From Nitzschia sp. pyKryTriq1 (lineage: Eukaryota; Bacillariophyta; Bacillariophyceae; Bacillariales; Bacillariaceae), in the NCBI GenBank assembly GCA_956465555.1, contig OY101130.1, positions 806,001 to 870,000 on the forward strand: a stretch of DNA of 64,000 nucleotides, read 5' to 3'. Shown piece after piece: positions 20,270-30,139 of this stretch; the stretch's first letter is position 1; the number at the start of each line of letters is the position of its first letter. Both the position numbers and the translations under genes were made by a program. The notes below the pieces were generated by a model. It was given only the letters and a program-made list of their open reading frames with translations, searched no databases and was not told the origin of the DNA.

Positions 20270-21397
20270 CTACCAGAATTGATACCAAGGTTTGAGAGGA
20301 GAAACGGGAACACCCAGGTGCAACAGCTTCGAGAAGGCACTTGCGAAGTCCTTAAAGAATTTATCCTCATCCTTCGCATAAACCTCAACCCATTTTTTGA
20401 ATACTGGGTCGGCAATCAACACCATATCGGACGGGAGCATCATTAGATTTCCAGTGGCATCCTCAAACTGGTCCGGCCCGGTCCAAACCTTTCCGTTGTG
20501 GCTGTACTTAGGAGACCAGCGTTCATCTAACAACAAGCGGAAATATTCGTTAGAGAAGGTTGTCTCCGCGTTGGTCCATGGGCCCCAAAAGCCGCTGGCA
20601 TCTGTGTGGCACCGCCCCATGGCGTGGGCACCCAAAAGCGCCACCATTTCTTGATCAGTGAGACCCATGCGGCCAAAAATGGCCCGCATATGCTCAATTG
20701 TCTTGGTACGGGACCCCATGTCCGCATTTGGAAGGCGGTCTGAGAAAACGAAAAAATGGTAATTAGATAAGGGATGGATTTTCATTCATGCAAGTTCTGG
20801 GCAGGTAGGTACAAAACATTAAATCCGTCTTCTTACCTGCAGGATCGGACTTGGAGCCGTCTAGATCATCGACGCGACCCACGGCAAAGGGAATCTTCGG
20901 GCCTCCCGCTTCTTCAACGGCGACGACTCCACTGTAGGTGTACAAGTCTGCATAACTAATCGAAGGGTACTTTTCCTTGACTGGCTCCAGAGCGGCCCGG
21001 GCCAAATCCAAGCCTGCGTTGTTTCCGTACTTCGATTCAGGGGGGAAACGCATGCGGGCCCCGTTGCTACCGCCACTGCCATCGGCGGCCTTGTAGGTTC
21101 CGCAGCAGTGCCAGGCCAGACGAATGAATGTTCCCGCCAAGCTAGTGCCATCTCCGCGCTTTTCTGCGTCTTCTTCGATCACCTTGACGATAGATTCGCG
21201 AACCTTGTCTAGATCCACCGCCTCTTTTGCGCGAGCTTCTTGCATCGAATACAAGGAGACAGTGGCGACCGCGGTCGCCGGGGCGGCAAAGCGCTGTGCG
21301 GTATCGTGCAGTGCGAGAAAGCAGAAACAGCCACGTGAGTAACGAAACAGGCAACTGCAACAAACACCCAACCCAGCGATCTAAACAATCGAGCCAT
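20270..21397 (-). CDS. haem peroxidase of the ascorbate peroxidase family
   Basis: The core is firm: exon 20270-20739 joined to 20837 and upstream across a 97-nt intron (20740-20836). Catalytic residues are present: distal Arg-Trp-His in [12 protein letters not shown], proximal His in [11 protein letters not shown], the Trp in FWGPW and the Asp in LMMLPSDMV. It removes hydrogen peroxide. The Arg that binds ascorbate in pea APX (in KERSGF) is Ala here (TDASGF), so the electron donor may not be ascorbate, as in cytochrome-c-peroxidase-like members. The N-terminus is uncertain. The ATG at 21397 opens a hydrophobic presequence, and a 50-nt GT..AG intron (21294-21343) would bring it into frame, giving 326 residues. 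Without that intron the same frame shows VSAFSH, a plastid-type motif, but then loses the enzyme. Confidence 0.8.
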
Positions 21398-22126
21398 CGC
21401 CCCCGTTTTTTCGCTGGGTACACCTTTCTTCTGTCTTCACTTACCATGGCAGACAAGCGTGCAACATTCATGGTGGGGGCAAAGAAAGAGCAAAGAGATG
21501 ACGGTTCTCGAAAATGTAATGGAAGAGCGTTCCCGGAGTCGGAAGTAGGAGTGCGTACAAGTACAGGATCATTAAAAATCCTCATCTCTATCGTCATCGT
21601 GAATCAAGAATCTTGCGAACCGCTGCGTTGTCTTTCTATCGCAGCAGAGCGGCGAGGCGCGCCCACCGCACGCACGACCCACGACGCCAAATCGCGCGGC
21701 GTTCGCGTTTATGTACAGGACTACGGTACTGGTGTCTACCGGTACCGGACGGTACTGGTATGGTACTGGTACTGCAGAGCGGTACCTGGTACTGTACCTG
21801 TGCCGGTACAGTACGTACGGCGTACGCTACCACAGTACGAATATGAAGAAGATGACGTATTTGGGTCATACAGGGCTTAGATAAATTGCTCAAACCAAGA
21901 CACGCACGGCCACACAAGACAGGCTGGCGGGACGGGCATTCTCGAATACGCGAGTATTTATTGAATACATTATTTCATAGATACGACGAGTACCGGTAGA
22001 GGACGTGTACGGGTACAATAAAAGGTGTGAAAGTTGTTGTCCTGACGACGAAGCCCGCGCCGAAACGAAAGCAGCTAGCAGCTGCAGCTGCCGCCCTTCC
22101 CAAGATCCCGGCCACAACTACCGAAA
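21398..22126. promoter_or_regulatory. divergent spacer between peroxidase and UBL gene
   Basis: It must hold both promoters. The middle is a dense GTAC island (next entry). No gene is supported; the open frames over the island are made of Tyr/Val/Arg repeats that come from the GTAC words. Confidence 0.5.
21721..21840. repeat. GTAC word island
   Basis: I count 13 GTAC tetramers in these 120 bases (about 0.5 expected by chance), embedded in GGTACC, CCGGTAC, TGGTACTG and CAGTACGTACG contexts. Unit length is not regular, so it is not a simple tandem repeat. Confidence 0.85.
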
Positions 22127-24184
22127 ATGAGCAAACCAACAAAACCAAAGGTATCTGCAAGGGTAAGAGAAGGAGGAGGCACGCCCGACGGTTTTGATAA
22201 GCTGCAAGCCGTTAGCGTTTATGCCAAGCCGTCGGCGAAGGACGAGCCAATTGAGAAAATTCCTTCGAAATTGCAAGGCGTGTGGGCCGAGCCTTTTAAT
22301 GCTGTCAATCCTGTAGAATTGTGGGCCTTTCAGAAGGGTGACGAACCGCCTTCATTGTTGAATTCAGGTCACCCTATCGGTGCATGGGGATACAAGCCTG
22401 GTACGGATCCGAATAATTGTGCGGCAGAAGACATGTTATTCCTTCCCCCCAAAGCCAAGCCACCCAAGTTCTTTACCGCGAAGGGCATTTGGACCTTTCC
22501 AGTCATGAAACGAGACGAGAACGCCCTGGAAGAAAAAGAAGCAGGATTTCTGCATGTTGGCACTGCCACGAAGAATGAAGACATGGATGTAGGCGGTCGA
22601 TGGAGAATGCTCTATCATCGTCCGGGCGAGGACAAACCCCCACCACCTCCCAAGGATATGACGATTTATGTCAAAAAGCCAAATGGCGATAAACTTACTT
22701 TGAAGGTCAAGCCACATGATTCAATTGATGATATCAAAGACAAAGTCAGAGACAAGAACGGTATTCCAAAGAACGAGCAGCGGCTACGGCATCGAGGTAA
22801 ACCCCTTGACGACAAACCGACCTTGGAGGACTATGGAATCGAAAACGAAGACATCTTGAACTTGGAACCAATGGAAATTTATGTCAAAGATGATGCTAAA
22901 AATATGAAGTACACCGTTGTGGTGGAACCGACTGATACTATTGATCAAGTCAAGTCCAAACTGGAAAGACAGGAAGACATTCCGAAGGAACGACAGCGCC
23001 TCACCTTTGCTGGGAAGCCTTGCCTGAACATGAAGAGTTTGAGAGATCATGGAATTGTGCATCAATCTGTCCTAAACCTTGATCCCATGGTCATATACGT
23101 TAAAGATCCAAAATCAAAGAAATACACACTAGAAAACGTGGAACCCAACAACAGTATCGACCAAATCAAAAAGAAACTGGAAAGCCAGGAGGGAATTCCT
23201 CAAAATACGCAGCGTCTTACATTTAATGGAGACGCCTGCACCGACGAAAAAACCCTAGATGACCTTGGAATACAACACCAATCGGTCCTACATTTGGAGC
23301 CCATGATTGTTCATGTAAGGACGCCGCAAGGGAAAAAGCTCACTTTCGAAGTCGAACCGACCGACACGATCCACGACATGAAGAAACGCGTCGAGAGAAA
23401 AGAAAATTTACCGATCAAGGAGCAGAGGATGGTGTTTGGTAAAAAATCTTTGGAAGATAACAAGGCGACTCTTGGTAGTGAAGGAATCAAACACAATGAT
23501 ACGATTGATATGGAACCAATGTACATCATTGTTAAGGATTGGAACGGCAAGAAATTTCCAGTGCATTGCGAACCGGATACCAGTATCGATACGATCAAGG
23601 ACAATATTGAAAAGCAAGAGGGTCATCCTAAGCCCATTCAGTTCTTGATTCGCGGCGGAACTCTTCTTGAGGACACGAAAACTCTCCAAGATTATGGCAT
23701 AAAACACAAAGACGTGGTCAATTTGGATAGAATGAAAGTGTACGTACGGGACTGGAAAGGAAAAACCTTCACTCTAGAGGTAGACCCCAATGAAAATATC
23801 GACGACGTCAAAAAAATGATCGAAAAACGTGAAGGTCACCCAGTTCCGGAACAAATTCTCAAGTTTAAGGGTAGCGAACTTGACGATCCCAAGACATTGG
23901 CCGACTATGGCATCAAATACAAGGATACGATCGACTTGAGCAAGGCTATGCCCGTGGCTCCACCAACTCCGCCTCAGAAAACATTTGTTGTTCAACTATC
24001 TCCTTACAAATCCCCACTTGAGGCGGGCTACACACCCACGAAAAGCAAGAAGCGAGATGGGATCCGAGCCAAATCTAAGGAGCTTCTAAAAGCACGGTGG
24101 CATACCGACTTAGCTTCTGAGACCGCAGAACTTGGACAGATGGCAGAGGAGAGGCACAGGAAAGAGAAACAGGGGGGACCATAG
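22127..24184 (+). CDS. protein with six tandem ubiquitin-like domains
   Basis: Single exon, 685 residues. Residues 1-175 form an N-terminal region ending in a Pro-rich hinge (DKPPPPPKD). Six ubiquitin-like units of about 74 residues follow, from about 178 to 620. Each starts with a strand such as MTIYVKKPNGDKLTLKV or MKVYVRDWKGKTFTLEV, continues with a helix (DSIDDIKDKV type), then IP-x-x-x-QRL, and ends D-x-G-I-x-x-x-x-x-LNLEPM. None ends in Gly-Gly, so units cannot be released or conjugated like polyubiquitin. The PM at each junction passes straight into the next domain. The tail is basic. It probably acts as a multivalent binding scaffold; partners are unknown. Confidence 0.85.
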   Translation: MSKPTKPKVSARVREGGGTPDGFDKLQAVSVYAKPSAKDEPIEKIPSKLQGVWAEPFNAVNPVELWAFQKGDEPPSLLNSGHPIGAWGYKPGTDPNNCAAEDMLFLPPKAKPPKFFTAKGIWTFPVMKRDENALEEKEAGFLHVGTATKNEDMDVGGRWRMLYHRPGEDKPPPPPKDMTIYVKKPNGDKLTLKVKPHDSIDDIKDKVRDKNGIPKNEQRLRHRGKPLDDKPTLEDYGIENEDILNLEPMEIYVKDDAKNMKYTVVVEPTDTIDQVKSKLERQEDIPKERQRLTFAGKPCLNMKSLRDHGIVHQSVLNLDPMVIYVKDPKSKKYTLENVEPNNSIDQIKKKLESQEGIPQNTQRLTFNGDACTDEKTLDDLGIQHQSVLHLEPMIVHVRTPQGKKLTFEVEPTDTIHDMKKRVERKENLPIKEQRMVFGKKSLEDNKATLGSEGIKHNDTIDMEPMYIIVKDWNGKKFPVHCEPDTSIDTIKDNIEKQEGHPKPIQFLIRGGTLLEDTKTLQDYGIKHKDVVNLDRMKVYVRDWKGKTFTLEVDPNENIDDVKKMIEKREGHPVPEQILKFKGSELDDPKTLADYGIKYKDTIDLSKAMPVAPPTPPQKTFVVQLSPYKSPLEAGYTPTKSKKRDGIRAKSKELLKARWHTDLASETAELGQMAEERHRKEKQGGP

Positions 24185-24532
24185 TAGGAGTAGAGGTGAA
24201 GGATCATTCTATTGTTTATAGGCAATCTCCGTGCGTGTGCTTTCTACTTGATCTCGTTGCCAGAAAACAAACCTGGTTCGATCGGTTGCTAGTTCCATAG
24301 ACTCGTACGACTGGAAAGTAGTCCCCATCTGAATTTCAAATCCCGCGGTGGCGCAGGCTACGTTGTTGAAGTATAAAAGTATGCTAGAAGGAAGGAAACT
24401 ATTCTGAAGGAAACTATTGTATATTATTGTGTCGTCGTTATTCCTGTTGTGCTGCTGCAAAACTAGAGTTTTGATGCAACGGAATTCATCTTCGTTGGGT
24501 ACCACAGCCTCCCCTGCTATAGGGTAGTTGTA
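24185..24532. other. convergent spacer
   Basis: Short 3' flanks of two converging genes. I see nothing else in it. Confidence 0.4.
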
Positions 24533-26947
24533 TCAGGCATAAATAGTGGATGTATCCAGCTGTTGGTTTGTGTTCTGAAGCACAGGGACCGACCCATTCA
24601 TTTCACCTTGATGCGCCATACCGCCACCAACCTGAGATGGCGGAGTCCCCGATATCATCATGCCACTAGGAGCTGCTCCATTGACTGATCCGCCATCTTC
24701 GCAAGGCATGCCACCGGGCAAAGCCTTAAGAGCTTCCAATGTGGATTCCCAAATAGCCAATCGCTCTGTGCACGCCTCCTTCATGGCTTTTGCAACAGTA
24801 TGCATGCTAGCATTCCATTGGGTTCGACGATCGATGGCGACACGATGGATTTCAGATTTCAGACGAGCGGCAATCTCTTCGGCTTCTCCCACAATTTCAT
24901 TGGCCATGCTATCGGTTTGAATAGCATTTCTTTCGAGCTGGTTCAACTGTCCAAATTGTCCCGTCGATTGAAGTTGCCGTTGTTGTTGTGCCAGATACAT
25001 TGCACGTTGGTCAGCCCCTCGTCGATAGGTCCCCTTTCGTTGAATGGCTTGGCGACGATCTTGGAGAGCCATTTTTTCGTAGCGGACCATTTTGTATTGT
25101 TGCAGAAAGGAATCCATAGCAGCGGATAATTCCAAAGCCAATCGCTTGTTGCGGCGTCCGTGTCTCAACAATCCGTTGCTCAAGACATCGCATACTTTAA
25201 AATCTTCATTGGATGGCAATTTGGAAATTTTGGAAAGTTCCATTCCAACGGCACCTGCCGCATCGCCTTGTTCTCTCAAGACAGTGACGGCTCCTTCTAA
25301 TTTCGGAACGGCTTGGCTGACGGCTCCCATCCTTAGATTTTCTGAGCTGCTCAATGCCAATAGTTCCGCATCCTCTTCCCATTCATGCGCTGGTGCATTG
25401 GCTGCTGTCAACTGAGTCGTTTCAGCCACTTTCATGGACATACCAGCGGCGACGGCTCCTAGTTTGGTGAAAGCATTGCCAGAAACTTCCGGCCAGGCTG
25501 TTCCAATATCATCTTGCAACCCCAGAAACAGTCTCAGGACCTGCGATTGGCCGGCGACGGGATGTTTTACGAGAGCATTGAGATACTGGTTCAATTCCCG
25601 GGCTCGTTGCATGGCGAATTCAGCACTTTGTTGGGCGGATGCCTCCTCCAAGGCCCTTGTGGCATGTTTGTCGGGTCGAGGTGGCAAAATACTTCCTGGG
25701 CAGGCTTGGCGCAGTCGTTCTTCCAATGCGACGACATGACGGAATCGGCGCCTAACCAACCAAGTTCCTTGTTGTGGTGGTGCGAGCTGTGTGGAAATTT
25801 GGTAGCTCCAATATGGTGCACTGGAGATCAAAAAGTTCTGCTGTTGAATCAACATTGGCTCCGAGACATGAATTTGCGTATACAGCGGAGGTACCTCTTG
25901 AGGTTTGACAAGCGTAATTTTCCGGACTTGTTGGGGCGGCGGCATCATTCGTGCTGCACCTGCACCGTTGTATCCCATTGCGGGCGGCGTCGCGTTATGC
26001 ATACCTGCTGTAATATTTGGCGGTGGCGTATGCCGCATCTGCGGCTCTTGGGTGCCGTAGTAATACTGGTTTCCAGGAGGAGCTCCACTGTAGGTGTTAG
26101 AGTAAGGAGGAGGCCCGGTGTTGATGACCGAAGGAGGATGCTCTCGGTAGAATCCCTGATTTGGAGGTTGAAGCGACATGTTTTGCATTCCAGCCTGAAC
26201 TTGCTGCTGCGGAGTGCTGTTGTAGTTGAGATTGGCACTTTGCATCATTGTCGACTGCTGCTGCGGGTACTGCGATTGCGATAGCGATTGCGGCGGATAG
26301 GGCGACGGTGTTCCGAGTGGCTGGGGTTGCGGCTGCGACGCATAACCGTAGGGACCTGGTGGTTGCTGCATCTGCATCTGCATCTGCATTTGCTGTTGTT
26401 GCATCTGGAGTTGACGCTGCCGCGCCTCTTCCTCTTCCCGTTGCTTTTGGAGACGGGCTGCTGCTTCCGCTTGCTGGCGTTGCCGCTCAGCTTCAGCTTC
26501 AGCTTCAGCAGCTCTGCGTTCCTGCTCTTTCCTCGCTTCTTCTTCATCCACGGCGTCAAAGAGCCCACCACCGCCGCTGTTACTACCGCCACAGTTTCCC
26601 ACGGACTCCTCGGCCATGCCCAGGAGTCCACTCTGAGCCAGCAAGGAGGGACCGGCGGGCGCTGGTGCAGAGGAGGCAGGATCCGACCCAATCACTGGTG
26701 CAGAGGCTGCCATCGGATCGCCAGTATCAATACCAGCGGTACCGGCACCGGCACCGGCACCAGTACTCATACTTGTACTTGCAGGACCACCGAAGGGAGG
26801 GGGAACCGAGGTTCCTAGCGGGTCGCCATTCACACCGCCATCAACAACAGCGTTACCATCTTGGTCGTCGGCAATGGGGACATCGCCAAACAAATCTTGT
26901 TCCGGCCCATCGCCCATTAACGAGGCCATCAGCGAGTTCTTGTCCAT
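24533..26947 (-). CDS. sorting nexin (PX plus BAR-like domain)
   Basis: Single exon, 804 residues. Residues 1-340 are low complexity: acidic and Gly-rich, then an E/A/R helix (135-180), then Gln/Met/Pro-rich sequence. The PX domain spans about 355-478 with the phosphoinositide-binding marks WLVRRRFRH, ILPPRPDKH and AMQRARELNQYL. Residues about 490-770 are helical with spacing typical of the BAR/Vps5 region of sorting nexins (YKMVRYEKMALQDRRQAIQ). Such proteins bind PI3P on endosomes, bend membrane and work with retromer. The Gln-rich front half is unusual in length and likely disordered. Confidence 0.85.
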   Translation of the reverse strand: MDKNSLMASLMGDGPEQDLFGDVPIADDQDGNAVVDGGVNGDPLGTSVPPPFGGPASTSMSTGAGAGAGTAGIDTGDPMAASAPVIGSDPASSAPAPAGPSLLAQSGLLGMAEESVGNCGGSNSGGGGLFDAVDEEEARKEQERRAAEAEAEAERQRQQAEAAARLQKQREEEEARQRQLQMQQQQMQMQMQMQQPPGPYGYASQPQPQPLGTPSPYPPQSLSQSQYPQQQSTMMQSANLNYNSTPQQQVQAGMQNMSLQPPNQGFYREHPPSVINTGPPPYSNTYSGAPPGNQYYYGTQEPQMRHTPPPNITAGMHNATPPAMGYNGAGAARMMPPPQQVRKITLVKPQEVPPLYTQIHVSEPMLIQQQNFLISSAPYWSYQISTQLAPPQQGTWLVRRRFRHVVALEERLRQACPGSILPPRPDKHATRALEEASAQQSAEFAMQRARELNQYLNALVKHPVAGQSQVLRLFLGLQDDIGTAWPEVSGNAFTKLGAVAAGMSMKVAETTQLTAANAPAHEWEEDAELLALSSSENLRMGAVSQAVPKLEGAVTVLREQGDAAGAVGMELSKISKLPSNEDFKVCDVLSNGLLRHGRRNKRLALELSAAMDSFLQQYKMVRYEKMALQDRRQAIQRKGTYRRGADQRAMYLAQQQRQLQSTGQFGQLNQLERNAIQTDSMANEIVGEAEEIAARLKSEIHRVAIDRRTQWNASMHTVAKAMKEACTERLAIWESTLEALKALPGGMPCEDGGSVNGAAPSGMMISGTPPSQVGGGMAHQGEMNGSVPVLQNTNQQLDTSTIYA

Positions 26948-28361
26948 AGTTGGACTTCAACCACCTCAACTGGAGTACAAGTTTATTCGTATTTGCGCAG
27001 TGGATGTTAATCTTCAAATCCACAACTCGTTCATACAATGCCACAAGTGCTATCATCGTCCGGTCGTACCGGTACGAACCGGTAGAAGTAGGGTTGTAAA
27101 TCCACCGCCCAACGCCCGCAAATAACAGCCCCCCCCGCGGCGGAGATCACACGATCCAGATCCGCCACCACCCACCACCGAGGAAGCCGTTGGAAGAATC
27201 AGTACCGGTACGCACTGCGTACTACCGGTACTGACTACCACTGTACCTGTACATACCTTTAGGAATTTCTACGCAGCAGCGCACGTTCGACGTGGGTCGT
27301 AGAACAACGAAGCACAGACGCCAAACTATGACGTCTGGCCCCTTGCCCTACCGGTATGTACCTCCAACCTGCGCTCATCGACGCGACCTCGTGTAAATTT
27401 TCCCCCACATATTCGTTTACGTATAGTGTACATACCCAAACTATCCGTTTCCCGCGCCCAGTTGTCCTCGTTAAAAATCGCCGATCTGGCTGTTCATTTC
27501 ATTTTTTGCCATTCTCGCATTTGAAAATCGCACAAGAGGCTAGGACACAAGACGGATCCACGGCTACAACCCTTGTCTGGTTGAATGTTATTTCTTTGTA
27601 CGAAGAAATAATCTTCGAACTGGTAGTCTAGTAGTAGAGGGGCAATAAGCGATCTAAAACGCGCGATTTTTTTGTTTCAGAAAATTTATTGTAACAGAAT
27701 TGAAACAGATTGCTGGTTTTCTGATAATTGTGAGCCTATTTTTATTGTCTATTTTGCTACTCTTGATTTTCCAGAAAAACTTCCAGTAGTAATTGCAATT
27801 GCATTTCCCAGTAGTAAATTCACAGGATTCTACTGTTTTTCATCTTAGCTTGACGATCGAGAGCAACGAATCGTCTCACTTCCACCAGAACGATAGTTCG
27901 TACCGGTACAGAACGGGTACCTGGGTACTTGTACAGTAGCCACGCCAGACAGTCCTATGATTGACTCAGTGGAGTAGTATAATAGTAGAGGTGGTAGTCT
28001 ACAGTCAGTCAGGTACAGTGTTACCAGGATGCCCTAGTAGCATGCATGCGTCTGCGTTTCGGACCGTGTGTTTTCAATGTCGCGAATCTGTCGCAGACGA
28101 CATGAACAAAATCAAAACACCTAAATCCTTGATGCCGACGGGCGATGCCTTCCGACAAAAAGCGCGGGAAACCGATGTTCGAATTTTTCAACAAGGGGAG
28201 GTTGGGTTCGAACTTTTCGCCATCCAGTCGATCTGAACTCCCATCTAATATCCGTTGTTGGATTGTGATGGTTGGATTGCAAAGGGCTGAGAACTGGCAG
28301 CATTGCTGAAATCTCGTGCATCTCATCTTCAGCAAGAACAATAATATTATAAGATACAGCC
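26948..28361. other. long intergenic region
   Basis: 1.4 kb without a convincing gene. It holds GTAC islands at 27066-27084, 27201-27255, 27346-27359 and 27899-27940, a C8 run followed by GCGGCGG at about 27129-27144, and a T-rich stretch at 27660-27840. Some small open frames (27356-27631) cannot be judged real. Confidence 0.4.
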
Positions 28362-29210
28362 ATGGGGCGATCGATACGCTTCTTCACTGCCGGTACCGGT
28401 ACAAATAGCAGTTGCGTCGGGGGCAAAGGAATGTTCGGTAGGCGTTCTTCCACGTCTGCCCAGTCGGATGGAACGGCTTTGCGTTTGCGTTCCTTGCCTT
28501 TGAAAGATGGATCGGATTCCTTGCGGATTTGTGCTTCTTCTGCCTCGACCGCTTCCACTGGGGAGTCCTCCTCTCACTCCCATGGCGATCTTTCCGCCAC
28601 GTCTCCTCTGTGTACAACCGCCAAAGAAAACGGAAGCCTTTCTCAAAGACTCATGGTGCGGATGAACGGAGAATCGTGGAACGTGTCTCCACGGCGGGGC
28701 GACCTCATAGCGTCCCTTCGGTTTCCATCCCACCGAGACGAGATGCGCTTGTACGACAACAGCGGACAATCATGTGGAGTGATACTACCGTCCACTGCAT
28801 CGCCAACTTCTGCCGACAGCTGCTTCGAGTACACTCTGTATTCCTTTGAATCCTCTTTCGAAAAGCAACCACCATCAATCAAGATAGAGGGTGCGCCATC
28901 GCTTTTTCTATACGCTCGTATTCGCGCCGAGCGGGAACGGGGAACTGGCGACTGCGCATGCTACAATTTCACTTGCCTCACGGAGACCCGGCGACAATTC
29001 ACAGCCGACAAGGTTGTGTGGTCGACCTTTCGAAGCCGAGCCTTTTGCGTTAGGGAAACGATGGCAAATCAGGATTCAACCAACGCCGCCCGAGTTACAT
29101 GCTTGACTGAAATGGATCGAGAAGTCTTGGTGTATCCGAGAGTGGATCCGATGTTGATGCTGGGGTTTGTAGCTGTCATGGAAGAAGTGGTCTTGCTTTC
29201 CAATTTGTAG
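28362..29210 (+). CDS. hypothetical protein, possible tubby/LURP-one-like fold
   Basis: Open frame of 282 residues from ATG. Residues 1-90 are Ser/Thr/Gly-rich. From about residue 95 there is alternating strand-like sequence (RMNGESWNVSPRR, SLRFPSHRDEMRLYDNSG, FEYTLYSFESSF, SLFLYARIRAER, DKVVWSTFRSRAFCVRE). It closes with LVYPRVDPMLMLGFVAVMEE, which resembles the final strand and helix of tubby C-terminal-like (LURP-one, scramblase) domains. These bind membrane lipids or act in stress responses in other organisms. The match is weak and lacks any catalytic signature. Opposite-strand open frames over the first half are considered shadows. Confidence 0.5.
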   Translation: MGRSIRFFTAGTGTNSSCVGGKGMFGRRSSTSAQSDGTALRLRSLPLKDGSDSLRICASSASTASTGESSSHSHGDLSATSPLCTTAKENGSLSQRLMVRMNGESWNVSPRRGDLIASLRFPSHRDEMRLYDNSGQSCGVILPSTASPTSADSCFEYTLYSFESSFEKQPPSIKIEGAPSLFLYARIRAERERGTGDCACYNFTCLTETRRQFTADKVVWSTFRSRAFCVRETMANQDSTNAARVTCLTEMDREVLVYPRVDPMLMLGFVAVMEEVVLLSNL

Positions 29211-30139
29211 GTTTTCCTTCGTCTGGGCCGCTCGCAGTTTTTGTTCGTAGATGTATATGGCGGTACAGGGGTATCATACCGTAACGTACTTGTCGCGACT
29301 GCACGGAAGGCTTCTTGCTTCCTTTCCGTGGTGTTATTCCCTTCGGATGTGGTAGCACCACAGGTTCTTGCTGGAAGACTCTAGTCTATGTTGAGGGATT
29401 GGTTGAACATAGACCAGAATAGTGTACTACTTACCTTCATACTTGTCCCACAATGATATACTCAGTAACTTTTCTGTAGCCCGCAGTACCGGTCCTTCTA
29501 CCCTCCATGAGTAGACTGCTGACTGAAGTCTCTACAGACCAGTATTTGCTTCTACTACCTGTCGTGGTCCTTTCAGTACCGATACAATACAATAGTAAAG
29601 TAGAGGTGCGGTGAAAAGAGTGAGCTATTTTAGATTGTTGTTGTTGTTGTTGCTGTTGCTGTTGTTGTTGCAAAAGCTTCTCATTCCTTTTGAATGTTCG
29701 TCGGGGTGCGGTGAAAAGAGTGAGCTATTTTAGATTGTTGTTGTTGTTGTTGCTGTTGCTGTTGTTGTTGCAAAAGCTTCTCATTCCTTTTGAATGTTCG
29801 TCGGATGATGACTCGCGCATGATTCAATTTGTGAGTCGTCTGTCTGTGGTGCGTAGATTCGGTTGACACTACCAGGATTCTGTCTACTTGAGGGTGTCTC
29901 TCTCGACTAGTAGTAGGGTTCGTAGAAAGACAGAGGGGGGTATGTCCATGGGTGTAATGTAGAATTATTGTTCTTTTCATTGGAGAGCCGATCCTATCCC
30001 GAGTACGACAGTAGTCCACTCTGGGAGAAAAGCAACCGAGATTGTTGTTGACATCTAACTCATAAAATGAGAACGAAACGCACCACACACACGCTAGCAG
30101 TTCTACAACTACTTCGAAAAGCCACTTTAGTTGAGCAAG
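29211..30139. other. intergenic region with CAA/TTG microsatellite
   Basis: Dominated by the exact 100-bp tandem duplication at 29605-29804 (separate entry). A TCGACTAGTAGTAGG word lies at 29903-29917. Poly-Gln open frames on the minus strand come from the TTG runs and are not accepted as genes. Confidence 0.45.
29605..29804. repeat. exact 100-bp tandem duplication
   Basis: Positions 29605-29704 and 29705-29804 are identical by direct reading. Each begins GGTGCGGTGAAAAGAG, carries a TTG/CTG run and ends GAATGTTCGTCGG. Identity over 100 bases points to a very recent event or an assembly join. Confidence 0.9.

Noticed and set aside
21613-21917. Long open frames on both strands over the GTAC island
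   Set aside because: They translate the repeated GTAC words (Tyr, Val, Arg, Pro strings) and have no homology-like features.
29437-30088. Minus-strand open frames with poly-Gln tracts
   Set aside because: The Gln runs come from the TTG microsatellite. The rest has no protein-like pattern, and the 100-bp duplication shifts frame between copies.
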